Shown in pieces: positions 52,556 through 63,077 of a DNA stretch of 64,000 nt. The DNA is from Alternaria dauci (lineage: Eukaryota > Ascomycota > Dothideomycetes > Pleosporales > Pleosporaceae), in the NCBI RefSeq assembly GCF_042100115.1, contig NC_091273.1, positions 1,984,001 to 2,048,000 of the forward strand, read 5' to 3'. The notes beneath the pieces are model-generated. The model was not told where the DNA came from and ran no database searches. It saw nothing but the letters and a program-made list of their open reading frames with translations. Position 1 is the stretch's first letter. Every line of letters starts with the position of its first letter. The translations under genes were made by a program, and so were the position numbers.

Positions 52556-53691
52556 ATGAAGTACATGTACGTCTATTCCCCGAGCACACGACTGTCGAAT
52601 TGCCGCATCGCACGATTTTTCCGCTTCCGAACGGTCAATGGGCGCCTCTATACCAGATTCCACCGCGAGCAGACCTCAGAACCCAGGACTTTTGCTGACA
52701 GTTGCGCAACAGCCACTCTGAGGAAGAGCTCGCCATCCCCGAGGGCGTCAAGGTCGCCATCAAGAACAGGAATGTTCTTGTTGAGGGTGAGTGCGCACGG
52801 TAGAAGACGCCTAGGGAATCCAACACTGACATCTGCAACAGGTCCCCGAGTAAGCCAATCGCGATAGCCTCGACGACCCCGAACCGATTCTCACACTCTA
52901 CAGGGCAAGCTCACAAAGTCTCTCGGCCACTTGGCGGTCAGCTTCACGCACCCCAAGAAGAATGTCATCAAGATCGAGCTCCACCACGGCTCCCGCAAGA
53001 GCGTCGCTACTCTCCGAACTGTCCGCACCCTGATTGTACGTCGCGCGCATCGAATTCCTACACTGGCAGATATGGGAGGACTGGGCTGACTGGGAGTAGA
53101 ACAACTTGATCATCGGTGTCACCAAGGGATACAAGTACAAGATGCGTTACGTATATGCCCAGTATGTTGCACCAGCCGCACATCCCTTCCGAGCCCGTGG
53201 CAGAGCATATCCCATCCGGCACGGTTCTCCAGGCTCTCAAACAAGTCAAAGCGGGACTTCTGGTTGAGATCCTGGGAGCACTAGGACGATTATGCTCATG
53301 CGGAGCGTCATAAGCACATTGCTGGATATGACTAACAGACGCCCAGTTTCCCCATCAACGTCAACCTGGAGAAGAACAAGGAGACCGACTGCTGGGAGGT
53401 TGAGATCAGGAACTTCATCGGCGAGAAGCTCGTACGAAGGGTTGTCATGAGGCCCGGTGTTGAGGTTGAGGCATCAAAGAACCAGAAGGATCAGCTCGAG
53501 CTGTCCGGAAACGTAAGAATCACGGTGCAACAACAAAGTCAACCCACGCTAACACCATCCAGTCGCTCGAGGACGTCTCCCAAGGTGCCGCCGACATTCA
53601 GCAAATCTGCAAGGTCCGCAACAAGGATATCCGAAAGTTCTTGGACGGTCTGTACGTGTCGGAGCGCGGCAACATCGTCGAGGACGCGTAA
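52556..53691 (+). CDS. RPL9: 60S ribosomal protein uL6 (RPL9), 193 aa
   Basis: Seven exons: 52556-52566, 52713-52786, 52842-52849, 52904-53035, 53100-53161, 53347-53512 and 53563-53691. They total 582 nt and 193 aa, the usual length. Splicing gives [16 protein letters not shown] at the start and the conserved [13 protein letters not shown] across the 8-nt third exon. It continues with [41 protein letters not shown] and a C-terminal [15 protein letters not shown]. It binds 25S rRNA near the sarcin-ricin loop in the large subunit. The first exon (11 nt) and third exon (8 nt) are very small. Intron 5 (53162-53346, 185 bp) holds a strong hairpin. Confidence 0.97.
53227..53278 (+). ncRNA. Possible structured RNA (snoRNA-like hairpin) in rpl9 intron 5
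   Basis: Three collinear stems can be paired by hand: CUCCAGG with CCUGGGAG (one bulged G), UCUCAA with UUGAGA, and AAGUC with GACUU, closing a 7-nt loop. Small internal loops lie between. The host intron is much longer than neighbouring introns, and ribosomal protein introns often host snoRNAs. An ANANNA-like AGAGCA lies upstream (53202-53207) and an ACA downstream, but their spacing does not cleanly fit an H/ACA RNA. Tentative. Confidence 0.25.
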
Positions 53692-54458
53692 ACGGTTCTG
53701 GGGAGTACGGGTTTCTTTACGGGCAATGAGCATCTATGAACTTCTCTGCATCATATGCGGTTGGCGCCTGGGGGTCTAAGATCAAAAACGATGTTCAAAC
53801 AATACCACCATGACTTGATGGAATTGCGCCGGCACATTCACGATGAAGTGTGAGGTGATGAGAAGTCAATAAGATCAGTACTTGCCAAGAGACATGAACG
53901 ATCTCAACTTCCTTAAACACCACGGCGAGCTTTGGCTTATCTTATCATGCACTTGGTGACGAATTGATCTGTGCTGAATGCTCATCTCAGAACCCCTCGT
54001 CTCCTTTGAATGCTTTGCTTGTGCAAACAACACGCCCCACATATTGAACTCGGCCTGGGTGGGATGGCCGTTCCTATCACCTCTTTATATGCATGTACCT
54101 GCAAGCATATGCTTCCTCCCTTTGGCCACTGGGCAGTCCGCGGATGTGATGGTTACGCATGACGTACACAGCGGCTCGTCGTGCCTGAACCCCGCACCGT
54201 GGCTCGCTGCAGTATCTACCACCGGGATAATTATGAAGATATCGCCGCAAAGCCCGACTCTGACAGCTGCACACTCGATTGGGAAGCATGGGGTGCAGTC
54301 ACGGAGAAAATGCCGTCGTTGCAGAGTATATGAAGAGGGTGCCGCCCTACAACGTGGTGGTTCATTCACGCCATTCTACCATTCGCCCCACCGCAACCCA
54401 GCGAAACCCAAGCACCCCACTATATATCAGTCCGCGAGTGGTTCACTGACTTGCGAAG
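53692..54458. other. Intergenic, 0.77 kb
   Basis: rpl9 3' flank and promoter of the aldo-keto reductase. The open frame at 53978-54469 runs into the next gene in another frame and is not supported. Confidence 0.45.
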
Positions 54459-55639
54459 ATGCCGGATAAGCTTGATGTGGAGGGTCTCCTCCAAGAGTCC
54501 AAGGCTGAATACAAGCGCCTAGGAAAGAGCGGGCTAAAGGTCTCAGTACCTATCCTGGGTGCTATGAGCATTGGTTCGTCTAAATGGCAGCCCTGGGTCA
54601 TCGAAGAAGAAGAGTCGCTACCGCTATTGAAAGCTGCGTACGATCGCGGTCTCACGACCTGGGATACGGGTATGTTCGATAAACTACCCGCCCGTGTACT
54701 GTGGTCCACTGATATCTTTTAAGCCAATGTCTACTCCAATGGCGTCTCCGAAGAGCTCGTTGGCAAAGCAATCAAGAAGTACAATCTGCCTCGTGAGAAG
54801 CTCGTCATCCTCACAAAGTGCTTTGGTTACGTTGGCGAAGATCCAGGTCTGCGCACGATCCAGTATGGCAAGGAAATGCCCCAGTTGAAAGACTACGTGA
54901 ACCAAGGTGGCCTGTCACGGCAAGCAATCTTCAACGCCGTCAATGCATCGCTCAAGCGTCTCGACCTCGAGTACATTGACCTGCTCCAAATCCACCGCTA
55001 CGACCCCAACACGCCCCTTGAGGAAACCATGGAGGCGCTGCACGATCTGGTGAAGAGTGGAAAAGTGCGATACATTGGTGCCAGCTCAATGTGGGCGGTC
55101 CAGTTCGCGCAAATGCAGTTCACTGCTGAGAAGCATGGCTGGACCCAGTTTATCAGCATGCAGAACCACTACAACCTACTGTATCGCGAGGAGGAGCGTG
55201 AAATGAATCGATTCTGCAACGACACTGGTGTTGGCCTTATCCCGGTATGCCCCATTTTTGAGCATATAGTCGTTCCTTCACTAACAACCGATAGTGGGCA
55301 CCGCTATGCCGTGGCCACCTCGCTCGCCCTCCCTCGGCATTTGGCTCGACCACGCGTTCAGAGGGAGAGCAGAAGGCTGGCAACCAGACCTCTGGCAACA
55401 CGGAGCGCGACAAGAAGATCATCGGCCGTGTCGAAGAGATTGCAAAGAAGCACGACTGGAAGATGAGCCATGTTGCGCTAGCATGGATCAACAAGCGTGT
55501 TGCGAGTCCTATTATCGGCTTCTCCAGTGTAGACAGGATGGATGAAGCACTTGCAGCACGGGGCAAGGAGTTGACTGAGGAGGAGGAGCAGTACCTCGAG
55601 GAGCTCTACGAGCCTGTTAGGATTGTTGGACATTCATAG
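54459..55639 (+). CDS. Aldo-keto reductase (358 aa)
   Basis: Exons 54459-54669, 54724-55244 and 55295-55639. [23 protein letters not shown] start is followed by the catalytic Asp and Tyr in WDTANVYSNG (made across intron 1), Lys in [11 protein letters not shown] and His in [22 protein letters not shown] (made across intron 2) and the C-terminal [13 protein letters not shown] complete the cofactor site. It is an (alpha/beta)8 NADPH-dependent enzyme reducing aldehydes or ketones, of the group that includes fungal yakC-like and aryl-alcohol dehydrogenase-like members. The substrate is unknown. Confidence 0.95.
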
Positions 55640-56479
55640 AGAAGTCACACGATGAGCTCTGAACGAGTACGCGTGAGCAAATAGCAAGACAAGGGTGCGT
55701 GGCGTTACACAAAATGTCCAGCCATTCTAATTCCCATGTTGCTTTTTTTCTTAGATTAACTCGTGTTAGAGTTTATGTTTGGCTGCAGAATGGAGCATGC
55801 GCCTCATGTTACCTTGCAAAGGGCGGACGGTCCAGTCGGATGTTGACATGTCCCCCCGCGTGGACTATGAGTCGCTGCAGTAATCAAGTGGACCTCTGAT
55901 ACACTCGGTCCGTGTTAGGGCCTGAAGCTGAGATGACACGCTTTGATGCGCGCTTTGTTAATGTCGCCGAGCGCAATGACGTCGGTCACGCGATCTATCT
56001 CACCACCGTACCTGATCTTCCGGAACAGCCGCACGACACAAGCAGATAGCTGTGGCAGGTGAAGCGCGCAGAAAGAGGCTCAATTGCTAGCTTTCAAAGT
56101 ATATCTTGTGCTGTGAGCCAATGCTACCTGGTGTACGCGCATGGTTGTCTCCGTTGGCGTTTGCTCCTTCCCCGCATTCTGGGCGATGCTCCCCTTCCCC
56201 GCATTGGCTCGACCATTCACGTCTCACGCCGGATCGATTGGACCACAATGTGGTGATCGATCAAGTGACCGTCTCCTGTGTCTGCCGGCGACAGACTGAG
56301 CCCCTCATAAGCCGCGCCCCCCCTCCCTTCTTGCTCTTCCTCACAACCTCCACCGTGCTCCAGAGTATCACATCTTACCCATAGCTCTACGCGATTCCTA
56401 TACAGCTTCCCAAGCTCTTTCGTTGTCTATAACTCTTCCCAATCTCCCAGTAGCTCAGCTGCAACTGCATACCATCACA
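55640..56479. other. Intergenic, 0.84 kb
   Basis: No gene seen. It contains a short direct repeat of CTTCCCCGCATT near 56166 and 56192, and a pyrimidine-rich leader from about 56310 to the next gene. Confidence 0.45.
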
Positions 56480-57320
56480 ATGGCCGCAGAGACAGAAAAC
56501 ACGCTTCAGAAGATCGATTCTTTGACCGACCACCAAGATGGCGCCGCTAAGAAGGGCCACCGCAGAGTGAGCTCCATGGCTGCTGATGTCTACCGGATCG
56601 AGGATCTAGGTGAGTGTCCCTTGTGACAATGGCCCAAATGAGGGGTCGTGCGTGAGGGGCAGGCGAGCTGACAGAACCACAGAAAAGGAGGGCAAGAAGA
56701 TCGAGATCGCAATCGAAACCCAGAAGCTGAACTGGTAAGTGTTTCTCCCCGTTCGTTGATGCGATCCATCCGACAGTGTTTCCCAGCACCCCATCGTTGC
56801 TCGGATGGCCCCGGCCAGCTCCGATCCCTTGCATCATGCTAACACAATACCTCTAGGAAGCTGAACAAGTCACCATCCACTGTCGAAGACCCATCAGTCT
56901 TGAAGCTGCCACTCACCGAGCCCAAGCTCAAGTCCATTGCCCTGCACTTCCCGCTAGGCCTAGAAGTCACCGCACGGAATATGAAGGGTGTCACCATCAA
57001 GGATGCACTTGATGCCATCCACAAGCAGTTCAAGAAGCGCGTAAGTATTCCCGTTCGTCGCATCTTACCGTCGAGCATCGCTGCCGATCTCCTTGTCTCC
57101 CACATCTTCTAGGGCTACCGTATGTGGAAACATAACTGACTCTCTCCTACAGGCAGACGACGAGTTCGAAAAGCCGTATCTCATGGGCTTTGAGTGGGAC
57201 CCAGAAGAGTGCTACACCCGCTTTATCGTCCACCAGTCGGCCGTCCCGACAGTAAAGAACGACTTCGGCTCAAGCAAGAAGAAGAAGAAGAACAAGGCTG
57301 AGGGCGAGGAGGGTTCCTAA
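56480..57320 (+). CDS. Small conserved-looking protein (177 aa)
   Basis: Four exons: 56480-56609, 56683-56734, 56857-57040 and 57153-57320. The spliced frame runs MAAETENTLQKIDSL through KLNWKLNKSPSTVEDP to a compact domain of about 90 residues. That domain contains LHFPLGLEVTARNMKGVTIKDALDAIHKQFKKR and LMGFEWDPEECYTRFIVHQ, then a Lys-rich tail. The GVT-x-x-D-x-L-x-x-I-H pattern recalls fungal DUF6699-type proteins, but this is from memory. There is no signal peptide or membrane segment. Function unknown. Confidence 0.82.
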
Positions 57321-58245
57321 ATGAACGACTCGCCCCCTTCCCTGACTTCGACTTCTATACACAGCCTCAGTCATACTTCTGTGCTTCGACACCGGTATGT
57401 GCGGGGTATGGATATGCACTCGGGTGCTGGTCAATCTTTATATCGATGTGGGAAGAGCGAGCGCGTCTGCTGTCATGGCGTGGCTGGTATACTGCAAGTC
57501 TGTATTGGCAGACGGTGTACTTGCTGTGGCTATTGGGCGGTGGATATGCGTCGTGGAACCGTTCGCGAGATGCTTGCTGAAAGGCAGTATCTGCTCATGT
57601 ATGCTCTCGGGCACTCTTTTGGGTAGCTAGAAAGCACCTGACATAATGAGAAGACGTGATTATCGTGAACATCGCTCTCGAATCTTGCCATGATGTTTCC
57701 GTGAAGCCTTTGACGTCGGCAGGGGACCCGCCCCACTACTGGCAGCTCTCCACCACGCTCCCTGTAAGCGAAGGCACGTTGCTGGTTCCCGCGGGTGGAA
57801 ATGACATCCCACATGGTCCATGAACCGCGTTTGACTGACAAACTGCATCAAATAATTGTCGCACCTAGAACAACAGCACGCGCAATGCGCAAAGAAGTCC
57901 ATAGTGCCCGCTCAATTGCGCTCGAATCGGATAGCAGGTAGCCTTGCATTGGTAGCGCTGCAAGCGTTGGCGTTTCACTACCCTTAGTATAAACCTTTGT
58001 CTTCCGACACCGTACTTTGAGCATCACTAAGACCCATTCCTCTGCCTTGTACAATCACATGTATCTCTCTACATACAGCTTCAAACCTCTGCATACTTGG
58101 TACATTTTTTGATGTTATGTCAATAACGTAGGAGAAGACCACACCAACCTTATCCAACGTCACAACGAGCCAAAAAAACATCAGGATCGCCTGTATTTTA
58201 CCATCTTGGAACAGCCATCTATCAAGCTAGAAAGACATTGATGCA
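57321..58245. other. Intergenic, 0.9 kb
   Basis: No gene supported. Overlapping frames of 70-100 codons occur on both strands with no features. Confidence 0.45.
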
Positions 58246-60066
58246 ATGTTCGCAAACCTCCAGATACGACCTGCACCCGCCAAGACTCGACGCCGCAAGC
58301 CTAGCTTATCCATCCGTGCTGGCGTCGCAAAGCGCAGGGTTTCAACTGTGTCGGCCGTGAGTGCCAGCAACGTGCCTTCGATGAGCTTCATGGAGGGGTT
58401 GTTTGGCGATGAGTTTCCCGAAGCCTTTGGGGGCGGGGCTCAGAACAAGAAGACCATCACAGACTTGCCGGCAGAGCTCCTCGAAATCGTATGCGAACAC
58501 ATCTCCAAGCTCGACATTAAGCGATTGCGGCTCGCGAGCAAGCACTTTGCGTCCAGCGTGTATCTTCGCATAGATCGCATCTACGTCTCGCCCAATCGAG
58601 CGAATCTGGACTATCTACATCAAATTCTGGCCCATCCTACGTACCCTGGCCGTGTGCGCGAGATTGTCTGGGACGATGCTTTGCTCAGGGAGTATTCGAC
58701 GTTGGAGGGATTCCGTGCCGCAATCATCGCCGACGAAAGAGAGACTACCAGATCCATTGAACGTCGACTTGAGGAAGCCATGGAGATCTATGGTGATGGA
58801 AATCCCGAATACCAGTCGTTGGAGATGGGAGACCTGCTACAAGATGGTCGATTGACTGAGCCTGGAAAGGAGATCCTGCTGCGATATGACGATATGTTCT
58901 CAAGAGATGTCCTGGCTAGGAACGCCGCAATGATGAGCATTGAAGATAGCTATGCGTTGTATCAGGAATTGTATCGCCAAGAACAGGAGCTCATGGAACA
59001 GGGAATCGATGCGATGGCACTGCACCAAGCCTTAGCTGGCTTTCCAAATGCAAGGAGAATGACGATAACGACTGATGTCTGGCCAGCATGGAATATCATG
59101 CCTCGATACAACACCCCCTATCATCGCGCGTTGCCTCTAGGTTTTCGCAAACCACCCGTCTGGCCATGGCTTCGATCCTTTGAGGAAGCAGAGGGTATGT
59201 ATAAGATGTGGCATCCTCGTGCTACCGATCCGCCCAAGACTGGGAAACCCGTGCCAGAAGGACACAGAAATTACAATGTTGTGGTATCCGCCATACTCGC
59301 CATGTCAGATCCGCACATCGAGGAGTTCATTGTCGAATCCGAACACCAGGCAAGATTGTATCATCACTGCGACCTCACTGAATCTTCACGCAACTACCAG
59401 CTCACGAAACAAATGTTCCAACGGACTCGCTTGAAGCACTTGAAAATGACTTTCAGTCCTCCAAATGACTATCTCATGAGCCCAGAAGGCTTGACCAATC
59501 TCAAAACGCTGCTGGAAGAACTACAGCACCTCGAGCATCTCGATCTCGGCATCAACGACAGCCGTTCAGGCCGGACTTGGCGCTTCTTCTTACGATTCAA
59601 TCCCATCCCCGAGACTATGCGATTGCGCTTGCGGAGTCTCACCCTGCGGAATGTGAAGCTGTCAGAGGAAGATCTCAGCAACATGTTTACCACGTCGCCA
59701 GCCTTGCAGCACGTTACATTCCACGATTGTTTCCAGCGTATGCGTCCAGGATGTGAATGGCCGTTCCTCTTCAGGCAACTACGAGAGTACTACCACGGCC
59801 AAGTCAACATTAGCAAACCGAGTTTTACGGTCGTAGCACCGCTGGGTCGTGAATACTCGCAGCTGGTGGATGAGGAGGTGGACGCGTTTTTGTATGGCGA
59901 CGGAGACGCAGAATGTCCGTTTGTAAATTTGCCACCGAGACCGGGGGCAAACGCTCTCAAACCGTATATGGGATGGAAGGTCTGGAACAGAGACTGGAGC
60001 GTAAGAGAGCGGTTGGCTGAGATGGCTGAGAGAGCGGAAATGCAAGAATGCGGTGAAGAGATGTAG
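58246..60066 (+). CDS. F-box protein (606 aa)
   Basis: Single exon. A basic N-terminus (residues 1-40) is followed by an F-box at about 73-115 (ITDLPAELLEIVCEHISKLDIKRLRL). The long remainder has scattered leucine-rich segments (LKHLKMTFSPPN, LEHLDLGIND, LRSLTLRNVKLS, LQHVTFHDC) typical of fungal F-box proteins, ending in an acidic tail. It is a predicted SCF adaptor with unknown target. It is the fourth F-box-type gene in the window. Confidence 0.9.
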   Translation: MFANLQIRPAPAKTRRRKPSLSIRAGVAKRRVSTVSAVSASNVPSMSFMEGLFGDEFPEAFGGGAQNKKTITDLPAELLEIVCEHISKLDIKRLRLASKHFASSVYLRIDRIYVSPNRANLDYLHQILAHPTYPGRVREIVWDDALLREYSTLEGFRAAIIADERETTRSIERRLEEAMEIYGDGNPEYQSLEMGDLLQDGRLTEPGKEILLRYDDMFSRDVLARNAAMMSIEDSYALYQELYRQEQELMEQGIDAMALHQALAGFPNARRMTITTDVWPAWNIMPRYNTPYHRALPLGFRKPPVWPWLRSFEEAEGMYKMWHPRATDPPKTGKPVPEGHRNYNVVVSAILAMSDPHIEEFIVESEHQARLYHHCDLTESSRNYQLTKQMFQRTRLKHLKMTFSPPNDYLMSPEGLTNLKTLLEELQHLEHLDLGINDSRSGRTWRFFLRFNPIPETMRLRLRSLTLRNVKLSEEDLSNMFTTSPALQHVTFHDCFQRMRPGCEWPFLFRQLREYYHGQVNISKPSFTVVAPLGREYSQLVDEEVDAFLYGDGDAECPFVNLPPRPGANALKPYMGWKVWNRDWSVRERLAEMAERAEMQECGEEM

Positions 60067-60989
60067 TGGGATGGTTGGAACTTGACACATGTCGAGTGTA
60101 GGCTGGAAGTCGAAAATGGTTGTCACAGGGACGACATTGGTTTTCACATCAGTGGTTGGTGCGCTGTGCAAGTATCTCGAGATTTCTACGGCGTATTGGC
60201 AAGAGATATCCACGCTGATTGAGCCCAGCGGTTGTACCCTTACAGGAACACACACGTGGTGAGATTATGGGCTCACGCTGTATCGAGTTGGACTAAGTCT
60301 CTTCGTACACATGGTCCACATTCTGGAAACCATGTTCATCGCAAGTTCATTGGATACTTCCAAGGTATCGCCTCGAACTGGGCGTGGTAAAAGGGACGGT
60401 GGCTTACGGAGATGAGAGTATGCAGTGGAATGGGGTGGCCGGATTAAGATTCCAGTGATCCAGCAATGATGAGGAGAATGAAAGAAGAGTTTGAAGTATC
60501 TGCTGCGAGACGGCTGTCCACTCATTTGGTATAGCCGTCCGATCTATGCTAGTTGATTCGACTGGACATTTGTTTACACGCATACAAGAGTAGCACGGAG
60601 AAGCTCGGTTTACAACTTGCGCGTATTACTCAGAGCATGTCCTGAAGCTATACGTAGTAGTCTAGGAATAAATTGAGTAGAAAAGTGGCAATGCATATCT
60701 TTGGAGTAGAGTTTTGGTGTTCGGGTACAAACTTCTAGGGTCGTTGCGAAAGCCGGATGCAATGATGAAGACAACATCATTCACAGTACTACAGAGACAT
60801 ACCTTGAGAGGACAGATAACCTTGCCTTGAACATAGATCCTTTGAAAGATTTCTATCACTCAGAGCTTATGTATAGCCTCCAATCTCCACTGCGACTCCA
60901 ATCCCTATAAACGCCTTCAATGTCAATGTATCTTCCCCCAATTTCTTCGTTTCCCCTCTTTCATACTGTCCAATCCAAGTCAGAAACTC
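60067..60989. other. Intergenic, 0.9 kb
   Basis: Tail-to-tail spacer between the F-box gene and clp1. Small minus-strand frames (60265-60525, 60662-60859) are unsupported. Confidence 0.45.
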
Positions 60990-62537
60990 CTAGTTGACCA
61001 GACCCTCAACAGCTTCCGGCCATTTACCCAAAATCATGGCGTTCCCTGGCGTCGCTCCTGGTAGCGGACTGAGCAGCTTGACCTTCTTCTTGGCCTCATC
61101 CACGTCCGCGACGTAAATGTACCCCCTGATACTACTGTCACGAATGACAGCCTGTGGATCATTCGGACTGGCTGTAGTAATAGCCAACAGCTGATTCTGC
61201 ATTGCCTCGGACGGTGTAACCTTTTCAAAAATCTGTCGCTCGACAGTCATGCCGTATTCGTCCATTCCGCCGTTTACGTCTTCTTCGATGACGCGGAAGA
61301 TGTTGAGGTCGGCAGCGTCGGCCGTCTGGCTGCTAGGAGCTAGTGTCTCGTCGCCTTTGCCGAAGAAGTATTCTTTGATTTGGGCGTGGCGGAGGGCTTC
61401 CATGTATTCTTCGCTTCGGTCGACACAGCCGCCAGACTTGTCGAGACGGATGACAAAGACGGATTCGGAAGGATCGCCGCCGGTGCGGGCTGAGAATTTG
61501 CGGGAGAGGTCGGAGTAGAGGCGTTCGGAGCCGAGGGTTATGAGGACGTTGACTGGAGTGGTGTCAGTCGCATGATCTAACTGTGTTGGTACATACAATT
61601 GATTGCCTATCTTCCAAGAGGTTGAATTATGCAACTGTGTACTTGTGGGCATGGGCAATGCTGGAAGGGAAGCGGCAGAAGTAGTATTCAAGACATCACA
61701 CGTACTAGAGAACTCAGAGACAATATGTTCTATGTTGTCGTAGACGCCATTCCTCCCTTGACTGATGGCGCCTGAGCTATCAATGATGAAGCCAGCCTGC
61801 TTGCTGAGCTTGTCCTCCTCCAATCTACTTGTGACAGCAAGTGCCATGCGCGTCACCAACGGCTTGAACACCCTGCCCTCCTCTGGGTCTTTAAGACCGT
61901 AGTGGTATACCAGTGGCATCTTCACTGGGATAGGGCTGGGCCCTGAGATTGGACTGCTACCCCAGCCCTCTTCAATGTCTACGATGGACGAGTATACAGC
62001 TGCCGAGAAGGAGCCGGGCACACTGAGCATACCCTGGCGCGGATCCAGATTTATGACCATTGGCTGCCTGTCAGTCTTGACAGCATAGGACGTGAGGGTT
62101 TTGACGAGCGACGTCTTGCCTGAGTTCTCTGGCCCTACGACAAGGACTCTTGGGCCCATCTCGACACTGCCGCTAGCGATGCTCTTGTCGCGCAAGTTTT
62201 CTAGGGCAAAGTGTAGGTTTGCACAACTCATCATGGGCGTCTCTTCAGCGACATAGTCCGACTCGACCTCTCCGCCAATGTCGAGCTTGCAGCCGTGCCA
62301 TGTGAAGATGGCGCCCTTTGTGCCCTGGAAGGTGTATGTGGTGGAGGGTGCCAACTCGGTGCCGAAGAACTCTGCGGTGCCCGACTGCAGCTTGATTGTG
62401 AGTGTTCGGGAGAAGGATACCTCGAAGCGGTATTCGGTGTTGGCGGCGAGGTCTTGTGTTCGCGTGGCCGTTGGAGCAGGGCCGTTTTGCGTCTCTGTAG
62501 GCTGCGAGGCCAGGTTGAGGCCTGGTAGGGAGATCAT
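60990..62537 (-). CDS. CLP1: mRNA cleavage and polyadenylation factor Clp1 (464 aa spliced)
   Basis: Exon 1 62537-61706 and exon 2 61552-60990. The N-terminal domain (about 30-120) is followed by the polynucleotide-kinase-like domain, with P-loop GPENSGKT at residues 135-142 and NLDPRQGMLSVPG shortly after. Splicing the 153-bp intron restores VSEFSINVLITLGSERLYSDL, the expected conserved join. The C-terminal domain ends in a segment with IRGYIYVADVD. Clp1 is part of cleavage factor IA in 3'-end processing. The intron is in frame and free of stops, so an unspliced reading adds 51 residues; the spliced form fits the family better. Confidence 0.95.
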   Translation of the reverse strand: MISLPGLNLASQPTETQNGPAPTATRTQDLAANTEYRFEVSFSRTLTIKLQSGTAEFFGTELAPSTTYTFQGTKGAIFTWHGCKLDIGGEVESDYVAEETPMMSCANLHFALENLRDKSIASGSVEMGPRVLVVGPENSGKTSLVKTLTSYAVKTDRQPMVINLDPRQGMLSVPGSFSAAVYSSIVDIEEGWGSSPISGPSPIPVKMPLVYHYGLKDPEEGRVFKPLVTRMALAVTSRLEEDKLSKQAGFIIDSSGAISQGRNGVYDNIEHIVSEFSSTCDVLNTTSAASLPALPMPTSTQLHNSTSWKIGNQLYVPTQLDHATDTTPVNVLITLGSERLYSDLSRKFSARTGGDPSESVFVIRLDKSGGCVDRSEEYMEALRHAQIKEYFFGKGDETLAPSSQTADAADLNIFRVIEEDVNGGMDEYGMTVERQIFEKVTPSEAMQNQLLAITTASPNDPQAVIRDSSIRGYIYVADVDEAKKKVKLLSPLPGATPGNAMILGKWPEAVEGLVN

Positions 62538-63077
62538 ATTGGAGATGACAATAAAGAGGAAGCTGACGCTCTATTAGTCGAACGCGACAAAAGGTGAGGA
62601 TCTTGTATTTTGGGTCGGTCGAGGTTCTGTCGGCTCGCGCGACTTGAGTGTGATTGTTTATCGCGTTTCTAGAATTGTGAAAGTTGGCGGGGCAAGTCAG
62701 TTGATAGTCTTGGAGTGTGAAAGTCGCGGCGCTATGGCATCGAGGAAGCGTGGTGGAACTGAGGCTGAAGCTCGGGCCCTGCGGACTTAGCACGAGCTTA
62801 TTGGCGGAGGTGACGGGGGGTGCTTCCCCATCAAAGCCACCCGATCAGTCGCGAAGTCATCACTCTATATTGCAATTAAACCTTAACATCCTTCCGTCTT
62901 GCTTCTCACAACACGAACATCGAGTCGTGTCAAGTCATGTGCAGCATTCTCGGCTGAGAGCCTTTCTATTCGCGCCACGTCTACATTGGTCTTGCTTGAT
63001 TCTCGATAACTGTTGCGCATCGGGCTTGTCGGATTCTCAAGAACTTGACGTGATACTCTGGACTTGTTCGATATACT
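62538..63077. promoter_or_regulatory. Divergent promoter region
   Basis: About 540 bp between clp1 (minus) and the GH125-type gene (plus). It carries an open plus-strand frame (from 62717) that reads into the next gene in another frame and is not supported. Confidence 0.4.
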
